A stretch of DNA of 64,000 bases from JADFQT01 sp965216025 (lineage in GTDB: Bacteria > Chloroflexota > Dehalococcoidia > Lucifugimonadales > UBA3495), in assembly GCA_965216025.1 (NCBI GenBank), contig CBDCEX010000013.1, positions 1 through 64,000 of the forward strand, in the 5' to 3' direction. Under the pieces are notes generated by a model, which saw only the letters and a list, made by a program, of their open reading frames with translations, was not told where the DNA came from and made no database searches. Made by a program: the position numbers and the translations under genes. Positions 26,743 through 34,674 of the stretch are shown here, piece after piece; the first letter of the stretch is position 1; every line of letters begins with the position of its first letter.

Positions 26743-27954
26743 ATGAGCATACTGGTAGTCGATGATCTGCCGGATTTCCGGCAATTGATGCAAGCGATCC
26801 TGCAAGATGCGGATTATAAGGACATTGTCACCGCCGAGTCGGCTCAGGAGGCGTTTACAATTCTGGGGCTGGATGACCCGTCCCTCCCGACTCCTGAAGT
26901 TGATCTAATCCTGCTAGATATCAATATGCCGGAAATGGACGGAGTGGAAGCCTGCCAGCACATCAAAAACGTGCCTAACCTCAGTGACATTCCGGTCATC
27001 ATGGTCACCGGCATTGCCGCCGAAGAAAAATTGGAGCAGGCCTTCGACGCCGGGGCGACCGACTACATCGTCAAGCCTACCAGTCCGGCGGAAATGCTAG
27101 CCCGCATCGGCTCTGCCTTGAACCTGAAGCAAGAGATGGAGCGGCGCATGTCGGGCTATGTCAGCGATTTGGAGGAGAAAAATCGGGAGCTAGAGCTGGC
27201 ATTCGTGGAACTGGAGAAAAAGAACCAGGAACTTGAAGAGGCTTCACGCGCCAAGACTCACATGCTTTCCACTGCCACTCACGAGCTGAAAACGCCTCTC
27301 ACCAGCATAATCGGCTACATCGACATTATCCTAACGCGCCAAAACAAGGTGGGGCCACTGAACGAAAAACAGCAGCGGTACCTACAGACCGCTCAAAGAA
27401 ACTCCTATCGTCTGAAATCCCTGGTCGACGACCTGCTCGATATTTCGAGAATAGAATCCGGCGGGCTGGAACTGACACCGGCCGAGTTGGAGCTATGGCC
27501 GGAGATCCAAGAGATCGTCACCGGCATGCGGACCCAAATAGACGAAAAAAACATTGACTTGGTGCTAGACATTCCTCAGGAGATTTGCCCGGTGTTGGCG
27601 GACAAGCTGCGACTGACCCAGGTAATTAGCAACCTCTTGAGCAACGCCTGCAAATACTCTCCCCAAGGGGCACGGGTAACGATTCGGGCCAGAGAGGAAG
27701 ATGCGGGAGTTCGCATCGACGTGTCCGATACCGGCATTGGAATCTCTCCGGAAGACCAGGAGCGGCTCTTTACCAAGTTCTTCCGCGCCGATAACTCATC
27801 AACCCGGGAGGTCTCGGGCAGCGGACTGGGTTTGTATATTACCAAGCACCTGATAGAGGCCCACGGCGGCCGCATCTGGGCCAGCAGCCAGCTGGGCCAG
27901 GGCACCACCTTCAGCCTCACCTGGCCAAAAGCGGGCCAGGAAGCTCTCGACTAG
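26743..27954 (+). CDS. Receiver-histidine kinase fusion (cytoplasmic)
   Basis: A 403-residue signalling protein without membrane segments. An N-terminal receiver domain (about 1-125) has the acidic pair in SILVVDDLPDF and the phospho-acceptor Asp in LILLDINMPEMDGV. A coiled coil (about 130-180, rich in EEKNRELE) leads to the dimerisation domain with the H-box STATHELKTPLTSIIGY. The C-terminal ATPase has SNLLSNACKYSP, VSDTGIGISPED and GSGLGLYITKHL. The ATG at 26743 is used because it begins the receiver and has GGAGAA about nine bases upstream. It is the first of three same-strand signalling genes and probably phosphorylates one or both downstream receivers. Confidence 0.92.
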   Translation: MSILVVDDLPDFRQLMQAILQDADYKDIVTAESAQEAFTILGLDDPSLPTPEVDLILLDINMPEMDGVEACQHIKNVPNLSDIPVIMVTGIAAEEKLEQAFDAGATDYIVKPTSPAEMLARIGSALNLKQEMERRMSGYVSDLEEKNRELELAFVELEKKNQELEEASRAKTHMLSTATHELKTPLTSIIGYIDIILTRQNKVGPLNEKQQRYLQTAQRNSYRLKSLVDDLLDISRIESGGLELTPAELELWPEIQEIVTGMRTQIDEKNIDLVLDIPQEICPVLADKLRLTQVISNLLSNACKYSPQGARVTIRAREEDAGVRIDVSDTGIGISPEDQERLFTKFFRADNSSTREVSGSGLGLYITKHLIEAHGGRIWASSQLGQGTTFSLTWPKAGQEALD

Positions 27955-27982
27955 GAAGCTATCGTCCAGGAAGCCGCTGTCC
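27938..27982. repeat. Three tandem 15-bp repeats across the kinase stop codon
   Basis: Units AGGAAGCTCTCGACT, AGGAAGCTATCGTCC and AGGAAGCCGCTGTCC lie head to tail. The TAG stop of the receiver-kinase gene spans the first junction. Slippage would add or remove repeat units without changing the protein. A short hairpin (CCAGCCT with AGGCTGG) follows directly. Confidence 0.75.
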
Positions 27983-28102
27983 AGCCTGCTCAGAGGCTGG
28001 CCGGGCCAGTATCCCAAGTATGAGCCCGGTGGCGTCTAACCCATGGCTTCGTACCGGGAGACGGAGGCAAACCTGCCAAACAGAGAAAAGGGGAAAGTAC
28101 CC

Positions 28103-29392
28103 ATGTCCACTGTATTGGTCGTAGATGATGAATGGGATATCCGAGAGCTCCTCTCGGATATAATTACCGAGGCCGGACTGGGGGTGATTCAAGCCGAAAA
28201 CGGCGAAGTCGCCCTGAAACGGGCCCAAACCGACCTTCCGGACCTGATTTTGCTGGACGTCCGGATGCCCGGTTTCGACGGCTTCCAGGTTTTAGAGAAA
28301 CTTCGGGAGAACCAGAGCACCCGGCACATTCCGATAGTTCTTTTAACCGCCATGCCACCTTTCCAGGGTGAGAAGGAAGGTCAGGAGCTGGGCGTTACCC
28401 ACTACATTCACAAGCCGTGGGAAGCGGGTGTGGTGGAGGCAACGGTGCGGGTCGTCCTTCGGGAGTCAGTAGCCCTCAAGGAAAGTTCTGGAGCCGTCGG
28501 CCGGGAAGGTAGCGAAGACCCGCCGGATAACCGAGAAGATGGTTCCAAGCAGGTTGAAGAACGGGGCGTGGAATTGCCGGTGGATACCCAAACCGTAGAC
28601 GTAAAAACCCCGGAAGTTAGAATATTTCAGGAGCCCCAGGCTCTGGCTGGTTTGAGGCCGGGGCGAAGACAACGGCGAGCGGCGAACGAACGGGGGGGCA
28701 GAATCCGCACCGCCGACCGCTTGACGACCCTGGAGCAAAAGATGGGTGGTGGGCTGCCAGTGGGCTCCCTAAACCTGGGGGTGGGCGCCGCTGGGTCAGG
28801 CAAAAGTGTCCTCTGCGAGCACCTGGCCTACGGAGCTCTGGTAGGCGGATTTGAGGTGGCCTATTTTACTTCAGAACACACACCGGACCCGTTGACGACC
28901 CAGATGGCATCATTAGGCTTGGATACCGCCCTATTTTTGGGCGACGGGTCGCTTCAGATTTTCCCAGTACCGGACCCGGTTGAGGGCGAAGACAGCGCGT
29001 CGATGTTGAGTCAACTGTCCCTGGCCATCGAACAGCTCGCCCCAGATTCTCAGTTCATCGTGGTCGATTCCATTACCGACCTGGCCGGGTCCTGCAGCGA
29101 ACAAAACGCCATCGCCTTTTTCAGCGCCGAGCGCCGCCTCACCAACCAGGGAAAAACCGTAATGCTCTCGATCCACAACTATGTATTCAGTTCGGATATG
29201 TTTACCCGACTCCGCGGCCTGTGCGACGGGTATTTCACCCTCAACTCAGAGCAGGTAATGGGTCGCCCGATGCGTACCCTGGAAATCAATAAGATCAATA
29301 CAACCGAGTTGATAACGGAAAATCTGGTCAGCTTTGTGGTCGAACCGGAAATCGGCATGAGAGTCATTCCTCTCAGCAGGTCCAAGGCCTAG
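28103..29392 (+). CDS. Receiver domain fused to KaiC/RecA-like ATPase
   Basis: A 429-residue fusion. The N-terminal receiver (about 1-120) has STVLVVDDEWDIR and the phospho-acceptor Asp in LILLDVRMPGFDGF. A charged linker (about 125-210) leads to one RecA/KaiC-like domain with Walker A (GVGAAGSGKS), a Walker B-type strand (QFIVVDSITDLAG) and the family start GGLPVGSLNL. Related single-domain ATPases act in clock, archaellum and gas-vesicle regulation; here a phosphorylation-controlled ATPase switch is inferred. The ATG at 28103 fits the receiver start and has GGGGAAAG upstream. It lies 148 bp after the kinase and 22 bp before a small receiver, so the three are probably one unit. Confidence 0.88.
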   Translation: MSTVLVVDDEWDIRELLSDIITEAGLGVIQAENGEVALKRAQTDLPDLILLDVRMPGFDGFQVLEKLRENQSTRHIPIVLLTAMPPFQGEKEGQELGVTHYIHKPWEAGVVEATVRVVLRESVALKESSGAVGREGSEDPPDNREDGSKQVEERGVELPVDTQTVDVKTPEVRIFQEPQALAGLRPGRRQRRAANERGGRIRTADRLTTLEQKMGGGLPVGSLNLGVGAAGSGKSVLCEHLAYGALVGGFEVAYFTSEHTPDPLTTQMASLGLDTALFLGDGSLQIFPVPDPVEGEDSASMLSQLSLAIEQLAPDSQFIVVDSITDLAGSCSEQNAIAFFSAERRLTNQGKTVMLSIHNYVFSSDMFTRLRGLCDGYFTLNSEQVMGRPMRTLEINKINTTELITENLVSFVVEPEIGMRVIPLSRSKA

Positions 29393-29414
29393 GACCGAGA
29401 CCGACGAAGGCAAA

Positions 29415-29804
29415 ATGACTACCATTCTTGTAGTAGAGGATGATCAGGACATCCGGTTTCTATTGTCCGAGACCGTATCTGACCTGGGATACGATGTATT
29501 GGAGGCGGCCGATGGGGGCACCGGGTTTCGTAGGGCCATGGAGGAGCATCCCGATGTGATCCTGCTGGTTGTGATGATGCCGGTGATGGATGGATTTCAG
29601 GTTCTGGCAAAACTGAAGGAGCATGCCGAAACCCATCATATGCCGGTTATCATGGTGAGCGCCCTGGGGCAGGAGCAGGATATCATGAGGGCTATACGGG
29701 GCGGCGCCTGGGGCTACGTGATCAAACCTTGGGACCCGGATGACCTGGAGTCGAAAATCAACAATGCGGTGGAAGAGGTTCTCCAGGAAGGGGGCGCGCT
29801 TTAG
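29415..29804 (+). CDS. Stand-alone receiver protein lacking the phospho-acceptor Asp
   Basis: A 129-residue single-domain response regulator. The acidic triad (ILVVEDDQD), the Thr/Ser switch region (VIMVSALG) and the conserved Lys (YVIKPWD) are present. The phospho-acceptor site reads VILLVVMMPVMDG: Val52, codon GTT at 29568-29570, where the family has Asp (GAT). It is therefore probably not phosphorylated in the usual way and may be a pseudo-receiver or a damaged gene. It starts 22 bp after the receiver-KaiC-like gene. A single A/T change would restore Asp. Confidence 0.88.
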   Translation: MTTILVVEDDQDIRFLLSETVSDLGYDVLEAADGGTGFRRAMEEHPDVILLVVMMPVMDGFQVLAKLKEHAETHHMPVIMVSALGQEQDIMRAIRGGAWGYVIKPWDPDDLESKINNAVEEVLQEGGAL

Positions 29805-29812
29805 CGGCGCCC
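29792..29812. terminator. Possible bidirectional terminator hairpin
   Basis: GGGCGC (29792-29797) pairs with GCGCCC (29807-29812) across the stop of the small receiver gene and just before the convergent TPR gene end. There is no clear T run, so this is only a structural suggestion. Confidence 0.4.
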
Positions 29813-29817
29813 TCGGA

Positions 29818-30600
29818 TTACTCTTCCCATTCCTCCCCGTTTTCGTCCCGGTCGATGACCACACCTTCCTCTTCATCTTCATCCAGCTCGCTATCCTCGA
29901 TGTAGCGCATCAGGCTTTCCCCCAGGTAAACCCGATTGTCCCCTCTTCCCTTGAAGGGAAAGGAACAAACATCATGTAAAGATGGATGACGATAGATTTC
30001 CCTAATGATTATTGTTATACCCTGCTCTTTGACGCGAATCACCGCTGCCTGATAGCGATTACCACCATTCATCAGTCGGATCAGCCTGCTGGCCAATTTC
30101 GGCTCAACCCGCCCCAGATACTCATCCTCCCGGGCGGCAACAACTATCGCGTTTTTGTCCACGGCGAGGGTTAGCGGTTCACCCGGGCCGATACTGGCTA
30201 CGATTGGGCCGGTAGCCGCCTTTTGCAACACGGTGATGCCGGACTTCCCACTTTCCTCGATGAAGAGTTGGGGAACTCCACCGGATTTTCGAGTGCTCTT
30301 GGCCGGGTTGGGCGCCGCCTCCAGCTGGTCCAGCCGTCCCAGGTTTTTCTTGGCGATGGAGTTGTAGGGAGCCAGCTCGACCACCCTGGCCAATACGGCC
30401 TTGGCCTCGGAGTATTGACCCAATTCCATCAGCGACTTGCCCAGCCGGTTCATCGCCTCAACATCATCGGGAGATTTTTCCAAAATGGCCCGGTTAAGTT
30501 CAGCAGCCTCGGCCCATTCGCCGTTCAGCGCCAGGGATATGGCCTTCTTACCCGGGTCATTCTTGGAATTGGTGGTGATGGGGTTCCTAGTTAGCTCCAT
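29818..30600 (-). CDS. TPR-repeat protein with acidic C-terminus
   Basis: A 260-residue soluble protein. Two to three tetratricopeptide repeats (about 18-90: AISLALNGEWAEAAELNRAI, AMNRLGKSLMELGQYSEAKA) are followed by a mixed beta domain (about 115-235) with VASIGPGEPLTLAVDKNAIV and KEQGITIIIREIY, and a strongly acidic tail (DELDEDEEEG...EEWEE). The ATG at 30600 is chosen because it has AAAGGA upstream. TPR proteins usually scaffold complexes. The middle domain was not recognised. It is convergent with the signalling operon and has no clear operon partner. Confidence 0.82.
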   Translation of the reverse strand: MELTRNPITTNSKNDPGKKAISLALNGEWAEAAELNRAILEKSPDDVEAMNRLGKSLMELGQYSEAKAVLARVVELAPYNSIAKKNLGRLDQLEAAPNPAKSTRKSGGVPQLFIEESGKSGITVLQKAATGPIVASIGPGEPLTLAVDKNAIVVAAREDEYLGRVEPKLASRLIRLMNGGNRYQAAVIRVKEQGITIIIREIYRHPSLHDVCSFPFKGRGDNRVYLGESLMRYIEDSELDEDEEEGVVIDRDENGEEWEE

Positions 30601-30856
30601 GTTCCTTTGACTCCAAATTGGGGACGGTACAACCACTTGTTAAGAATGGTTCGGCCCAAGATTGTGCTATTAAAAATCCTTATATATCTAGTTACACTAA
30701 GTTCATACATGTGGTCAAGGGAGTTTTCCCCTAAAATCGCCCAGATTATACCCTCAAGATTGCGACATACCAAGGGCGAATCGAAGCGGTGTTTTGTGAG
30801 ATTTTCCGCTAAAACTATCCCCAGCCGAAATCCGTCTTTCCCCCGCCAGGGCCTTT

Positions 30857-31579
30857 TCAGCGCCGGCTCCCGCGCCGGTGGAACCACCGAATTTTAAGCA
30901 AGTCCCAGGTCATCATTACGGAGTCCCGCAGGGGGCGAACTTTGCTTTCCTCCCTGTAATACCAGTCAATACCTATTTCGGTAACCTTCAGCCCGCTCTG
31001 GCGTGCCAGGAACAATATCTCTACGTCGAAGGCGAACCCGTTGGTTCTCTGCCGTTGAAACAAAGCCGACGCCTGCTCCCCCGGGAAACACTTGAACCCG
31101 CATTGGGTATCGTTGATTCCCGGCACGGCCAACCGCCGGACCAGCCAATTGTAAAACCGCCCCATCAGATGACGGCCGATAGGCTCTCCAATGCGACGGG
31201 AATCGGGGGCCTCTCTGGAACCAACTACTATTGCCGCTTCCCCAACCTGGGGGGGCAAAAATCGCTCCACCTGCTCTATGGGCATCGACAGATCGGCATC
31301 GCAAAGGAAGCGGTATTCTCCGACAGCCGCCAGCATGCCGTGTTTCACCGCCCAGCCCTTGCCCCGATGGGTTAGTCGCAAAAGCTTAACTTCGGGCCGG
31401 CCATCGGCTAATTCACTCACCAACCTGGCCGTGGCGTCGGCGCTTCCGTCATCGGCTACGATTATCTCCCAGGAGTAGGGGCGGGAGACGAGAAAGGCGA
31501 TCACCTGATCCAGCGTGGATCGAATCCGGGTCTCTTCGTTAAAAGCTGGAATTATTATGGAAAGGCGGGGTTGGGGCAA
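30857..31579 (-). CDS. Family 2 glycosyltransferase (dolichyl-/polyprenyl-phosphate sugar transferase type)
   Basis: A 240-residue GT-A glycosyltransferase, transferring a sugar from a nucleotide donor probably to a polyprenyl phosphate. It has RLSIIIPAFNEE, the nucleotide-binding EIIVADDGSADATARLV, the metal-binding DADLSMPIEQV and the acceptor-side DTQCGFKCFPG motif typical of the dolichyl-phosphate glucosyl/mannosyl transferase group. There is no C-terminal membrane domain. The start is TTG at 31579 with GGAGG six bases upstream; this start lies in a tandem duplication (31559-31624). It follows lysC on the same strand by about 60 bp. Confidence 0.9.
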   Translation of the reverse strand: MPQPRLSIIIPAFNEETRIRSTLDQVIAFLVSRPYSWEIIVADDGSADATARLVSELADGRPEVKLLRLTHRGKGWAVKHGMLAAVGEYRFLCDADLSMPIEQVERFLPPQVGEAAIVVGSREAPDSRRIGEPIGRHLMGRFYNWLVRRLAVPGINDTQCGFKCFPGEQASALFQRQRTNGFAFDVEILFLARQSGLKVTEIGIDWYYREESKVRPLRDSVMMTWDLLKIRWFHRRGSRR

Positions 31580-31624
31580 GGGGGCCTCCGGGGAAAGGCG
31601 GGGTTGGGGTAAGGGGCCTCTGGA
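31559..31624. repeat. Tandem duplication of about 33 bp at the glycosyltransferase start
   Basis: Two near-identical units built around GGAAAGGCGGGGTTGGGG(C/T)AAG lie in tandem. On the minus strand the gene-side unit contains the TTG start of the glycosyltransferase, while the upstream unit has TTA at the same place, so only one start is functional. Confidence 0.8.
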
Positions 31625-31641
31625 GATGGTAAGCGCGGGCT

Positions 31642-32883
31642 TTAGGCTTCCTCGTCCAGCTCAAAGCCCCGATGGAGCAGGCGGACAGCCTCAGCCACCT
31701 GCGCCTCCTGGATGACACAAGAAATGCGGATCTCCGAGGTGGTGATCATGTCGATGTTGACATCTCCGTCGGCGAGGATCCGAAACATGCGGGAAGCATA
31801 GCCCGGGCTGTTTTGCATGCCGGAGCCGATGATGCTGACCGAAGCGAGACCGGCGTCGCTGACCACACCGGCGGCTCCCAACTCTGCCACCACCTGTTCC
31901 ACTTCCCGCAAAGCTCCGGGCAGGTCTTGCCGGCTGACGGTGAAGCTGATATCCGTCGTCTTTTCCAGGCTGGTGTTCTGGACAATGGTATCCACGCTGA
32001 CACCCACCTGAGCCAATGGCTCGAACAGGCTGGCCGCGATACCGGGTCGATCCGGAACCGACCGCACCGTTATCTTGGCCACGTCGGGCTGATAGGCGAT
32101 TCCAGTGACTTTGACCCGATCTTCGATGTCCCGCTTATTGCTTCCTTGCTTATCTTTTCCCTGGTGGATCAGAGTTCCGGGAGCGTCTTTGAAGCTGGAG
32201 GCTACGTAAATTGGCACCTGGTAAACCGCCCCCAACTCTATGGATCTGGGGTGCATCTTAGCACCATAGCTGGCCAATTCCAGCATCTCCTCGTAGCCGA
32301 TTTCCGCCAGCTTCCGCGCCTGGGGCACCACCCGAGGATCCGCAGTATAGATGCCCTCGACATCGGTGTAAACATCGCAGCGTTCCGCCTGGAGCGCCGC
32401 CGCCAGGGCTACCGCGGTGGTATCCGAGCCGCCCCGGCCCAGGGTAGTGATGTCCAATGCCTCCGTAATGCCCTGGAATCCGGCGACCACCGCCACCCGG
32501 CCCAGCCCCAACTCGGCTTTAATTCTATCCGCATCAATCCGGTGAATCCTGGCGCTGCCGTGGGTGGTGTCAGTATGTATGCCGGCCTGGTATCCACTGA
32601 GGCTAATAGCGTCGTAGCCCAAAGTACGCAGGGCCATGGTCAAAAGGGTACAGGAAACCAGCTCGCCGGTAGAAAGCAAGAGATCCAATTCCCGGGCGTC
32701 CGGCTCCGGCGCCACGGATTTTGCCAAGCGGATCAGGTCATCGGTGGTATCTCCCATGGCCGAAACCACCGCCACCACATCGGAGCCGCTATCCCTGGCC
32801 CGCGCGATGCGGCGGGCCACGCCCACGATCATTTCAGCGTTGGCGACCGAACTCCCGCCGTACTTGTGAACCACCAGGCTCAA
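31642..32883 (-). CDS. lysC: Aspartate kinase
   Basis: A 413-residue enzyme phosphorylating aspartate, the entry step to lysine, threonine and methionine. The catalytic domain has the KYGGSSVANAE start, VVVSAMGDTTD-like segment (VAVVSAMGDTTDDL), GRGGSDTTAVALAAAL and TDVEGIYTADPRVVPQA. Two C-terminal ACT domains (about 265-405; SIIGSGMQNSPGYASRMF) are the usual site of feedback inhibition by end-product amino acids. Length is standard. It lies downstream of thrB on the same strand, but a miniature element of about 217 bp now separates them. Confidence 0.96.
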   Translation of the reverse strand: MSLVVHKYGGSSVANAEMIVGVARRIARARDSGSDVVAVVSAMGDTTDDLIRLAKSVAPEPDARELDLLLSTGELVSCTLLTMALRTLGYDAISLSGYQAGIHTDTTHGSARIHRIDADRIKAELGLGRVAVVAGFQGITEALDITTLGRGGSDTTAVALAAALQAERCDVYTDVEGIYTADPRVVPQARKLAEIGYEEMLELASYGAKMHPRSIELGAVYQVPIYVASSFKDAPGTLIHQGKDKQGSNKRDIEDRVKVTGIAYQPDVAKITVRSVPDRPGIAASLFEPLAQVGVSVDTIVQNTSLEKTTDISFTVSRQDLPGALREVEQVVAELGAAGVVSDAGLASVSIIGSGMQNSPGYASRMFRILADGDVNIDMITTSEIRISCVIQEAQVAEAVRLLHRGFELDEEA

Positions 32884-33019
32884 CTAAACTTGCCTCCTCC
32901 GAATCTGCTTGGCCGGCAGCACCCAGGGGGTGCGCCGGTCAGCATCGAGCTATCCACCAAAAGACCGTCTCTATGTCAGCCCTCTACCAAAATGCGAGGG
33001 CTCCTCAGCCACGCACTAA

Positions 33020-33236
33020 GAGTGTGTTTAAACAGCCTGGCGCATTGTCTACGCTGGAATAGAAGAATACGCATCTGGTGCGGCCTGATAGGAGCCCCTT
33101 TTCCCTTGATGGGAGAAGGTTGGGATGAGGGTGATACCCCTCACCTCACTCCTCTCCCACAAGGGGAGAGGATGCCGAAGCCCAAAACAGGATGACAGCT
33201 TGAGCCTGGAAGTCAAGAAACTTATTAAACACACTC
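33020..33236. repeat. Miniature inverted-repeat element, family B, copy 1 (at the thrB stop codon)
   Basis: A 217-bp non-coding element with ends GAGTGTGTTTAAA and TTAAACACACTC, flanked by TAA at 33017-33019 and 33237-33239. It contains the dispersed hairpin repeat CCCTTGATGGGAGAAGG plus CTCTCCCACAAGGGGAGAG. The right end falls on the TAG stop codon of thrB: the last base of the element is part of that codon. A second copy is at 60185-60393. No transposase with these ends is in the window. Confidence 0.8.
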
Positions 33237-34186
33237 TAACACTCGACCAGGTGGGCTCCTTGCATGGTGGGCTTGGTGATCTTCACCTCTCCGGCGACGC
33301 TGGCCTGCCGAGCGGCTTCCGCCATCTCATAAGCCACCGTCATTTCCCGGCCCTGGGTCAACGCCAGGACAGTAGAACCACTGCCGGAGAGAAACACTCC
33401 CAGGGCTCCAGCATCTCGCGCCGCGGCAAAAATAACCTTCATGGCCGGAAATAGTGGCTGCCGGTAGGGCTGGTGCAAGCGGTCTTCCGTGGCCAATCTC
33501 AAATACTCCGGATGATTGGTGGCCATGCCCGCCACCAGCAGGGCGATTCTGCTGGTGTTGTGAACCGCGTCGGCGACACTGATGTGTGAGGGCAACACGG
33601 CCCTGGCATCCTTGGTGGCTATTCTTACTTCCGGGATAAACAGCACCAGCTGCATTTCAGGCGGAGTGGCGATGGGAGCCGTGTACAGCTGACACTCATC
33701 GCTGAGCACCAGCTGCAGTCCCCCCAGAAGGGCGGCGGCTACGTTATCGGGATGGCCCTCTATGGTGGCCGCCATTTCCAGCAGGTCTTTGGCGGCAAAG
33801 GCGGCGCCGGAAAGGACGTTGGCGGCTACCAGGCCGCCGGCGATGGCAGCGGCGCTGCTGCCCAGGCCTCGGGCCAGCGGAATTTCATTGTGGCAGCACA
33901 AACTGACGGGAGGCAGCTCTTGCCCAGCCTCCTGAAACAAGAATAGCATGGAGCGGTAAATCAGATTTGAGCTATCGGCGGCCAGCTCCCCTGCCCCGTG
34001 GCCGGTTATCTCCACCAGTTGACCATCTCCCGGCAAATCAGCGGCAGTAGGATTTACCTCCCCGGGAGCTACCTCCCCGGATATTACCTCCAGAGTATTC
34101 CAGAGGTCAAGGGCCATGCCCAGGCAGTCAAAGCCTGGTCCCAAATTGGCGGTTGTGGCCGGAGCCTTAACTCGGATTGAGTCCAT
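33236..34186 (-). CDS. thrB: Homoserine kinase
   Basis: A 316-residue GHMP-family kinase phosphorylating homoserine in threonine synthesis. Visible are the N-terminal VKAPATTANLGPGFDCLGMAL, the ATP-binding PLARGLGSSAAAIAGGL, and the C-terminal GALGVFLSGSGSTVLAL. Length is normal. Its TAG stop coincides with the end of miniature element B, but replacing the element by its target restores the same Cys-TAG ending, so the protein is unchanged. With lysC downstream it forms part of an aspartate-family amino-acid group; threonine synthase and homoserine dehydrogenase are not in the window. Confidence 0.95.
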   Translation of the reverse strand: MDSIRVKAPATTANLGPGFDCLGMALDLWNTLEVISGEVAPGEVNPTAADLPGDGQLVEITGHGAGELAADSSNLIYRSMLFLFQEAGQELPPVSLCCHNEIPLARGLGSSAAAIAGGLVAANVLSGAAFAAKDLLEMAATIEGHPDNVAAALLGGLQLVLSDECQLYTAPIATPPEMQLVLFIPEVRIATKDARAVLPSHISVADAVHNTSRIALLVAGMATNHPEYLRLATEDRLHQPYRQPLFPAMKVIFAAARDAGALGVFLSGSGSTVLALTQGREMTVAYEMAEAARQASVAGEVKITKPTMQGAHLVEC

Positions 34187-34540
34187 ATGGGTTGGCGCAC
34201 CCCGACGCTGTCGAAATATTTTCCGTTACTGTGCCGTGGTCGAATCCTTGGCGAGCGGTCATGGGACAGGGTCCCATTATAACCCGTCGCCGGCATAGGG
34301 AGTGGCAATTCAGCCGGACCCCAGGGCAATCGCGTCTTAATCGCCCCCAGGTTTGGGACAGTGGCTCTTTGGGGTCTGACGAGTCCCGGAAGTCTTTCGA
34401 TCTTTACGTGTTATAGTCAAAATAGCTGGGAAAGCATCGGAATATCTACCATTCGCTAGCCTTCTGTACCGAAGTTCGAAAAGGCAGTTTTAGACGCGAT
34501 TGCCCTGAGCCGGACCCATCGGAGGAGCTACTTTTTAGGG

Positions 34541-34590
34541 AAATCCCCCTGTATCCCCCTTTTTCAAAAAAGGGGGATACAGGGGGATTT
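34541..34590. repeat. Palindromic intergenic repeat (AAATCCCCC type)
   Basis: Near-perfect inverted repeat of about 24 bp arms: AAATCCCCCTGTATCCCCC and its complement around a short A/T centre. It lies in the 488-bp gap between thrB and the TreT-like gene, which otherwise shows no gene. Related copies lie at 24532 and 51528. Confidence 0.85.
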
Positions 34591-34674
34591 GGGTTCGCTA
34601 AGTTTAGTAGATCCCGCAAGGATCGGTAACCTTCGGACCTACAATGAACTCAGTCTGCGGACATTCGCCACAGG

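Noticed and set aside
31672..33195. A 507-codon plus-strand frame opposite lysC
   Set aside because: It is fully antisense to a clear aspartate kinase and has no family character; it ends in the miniature element.
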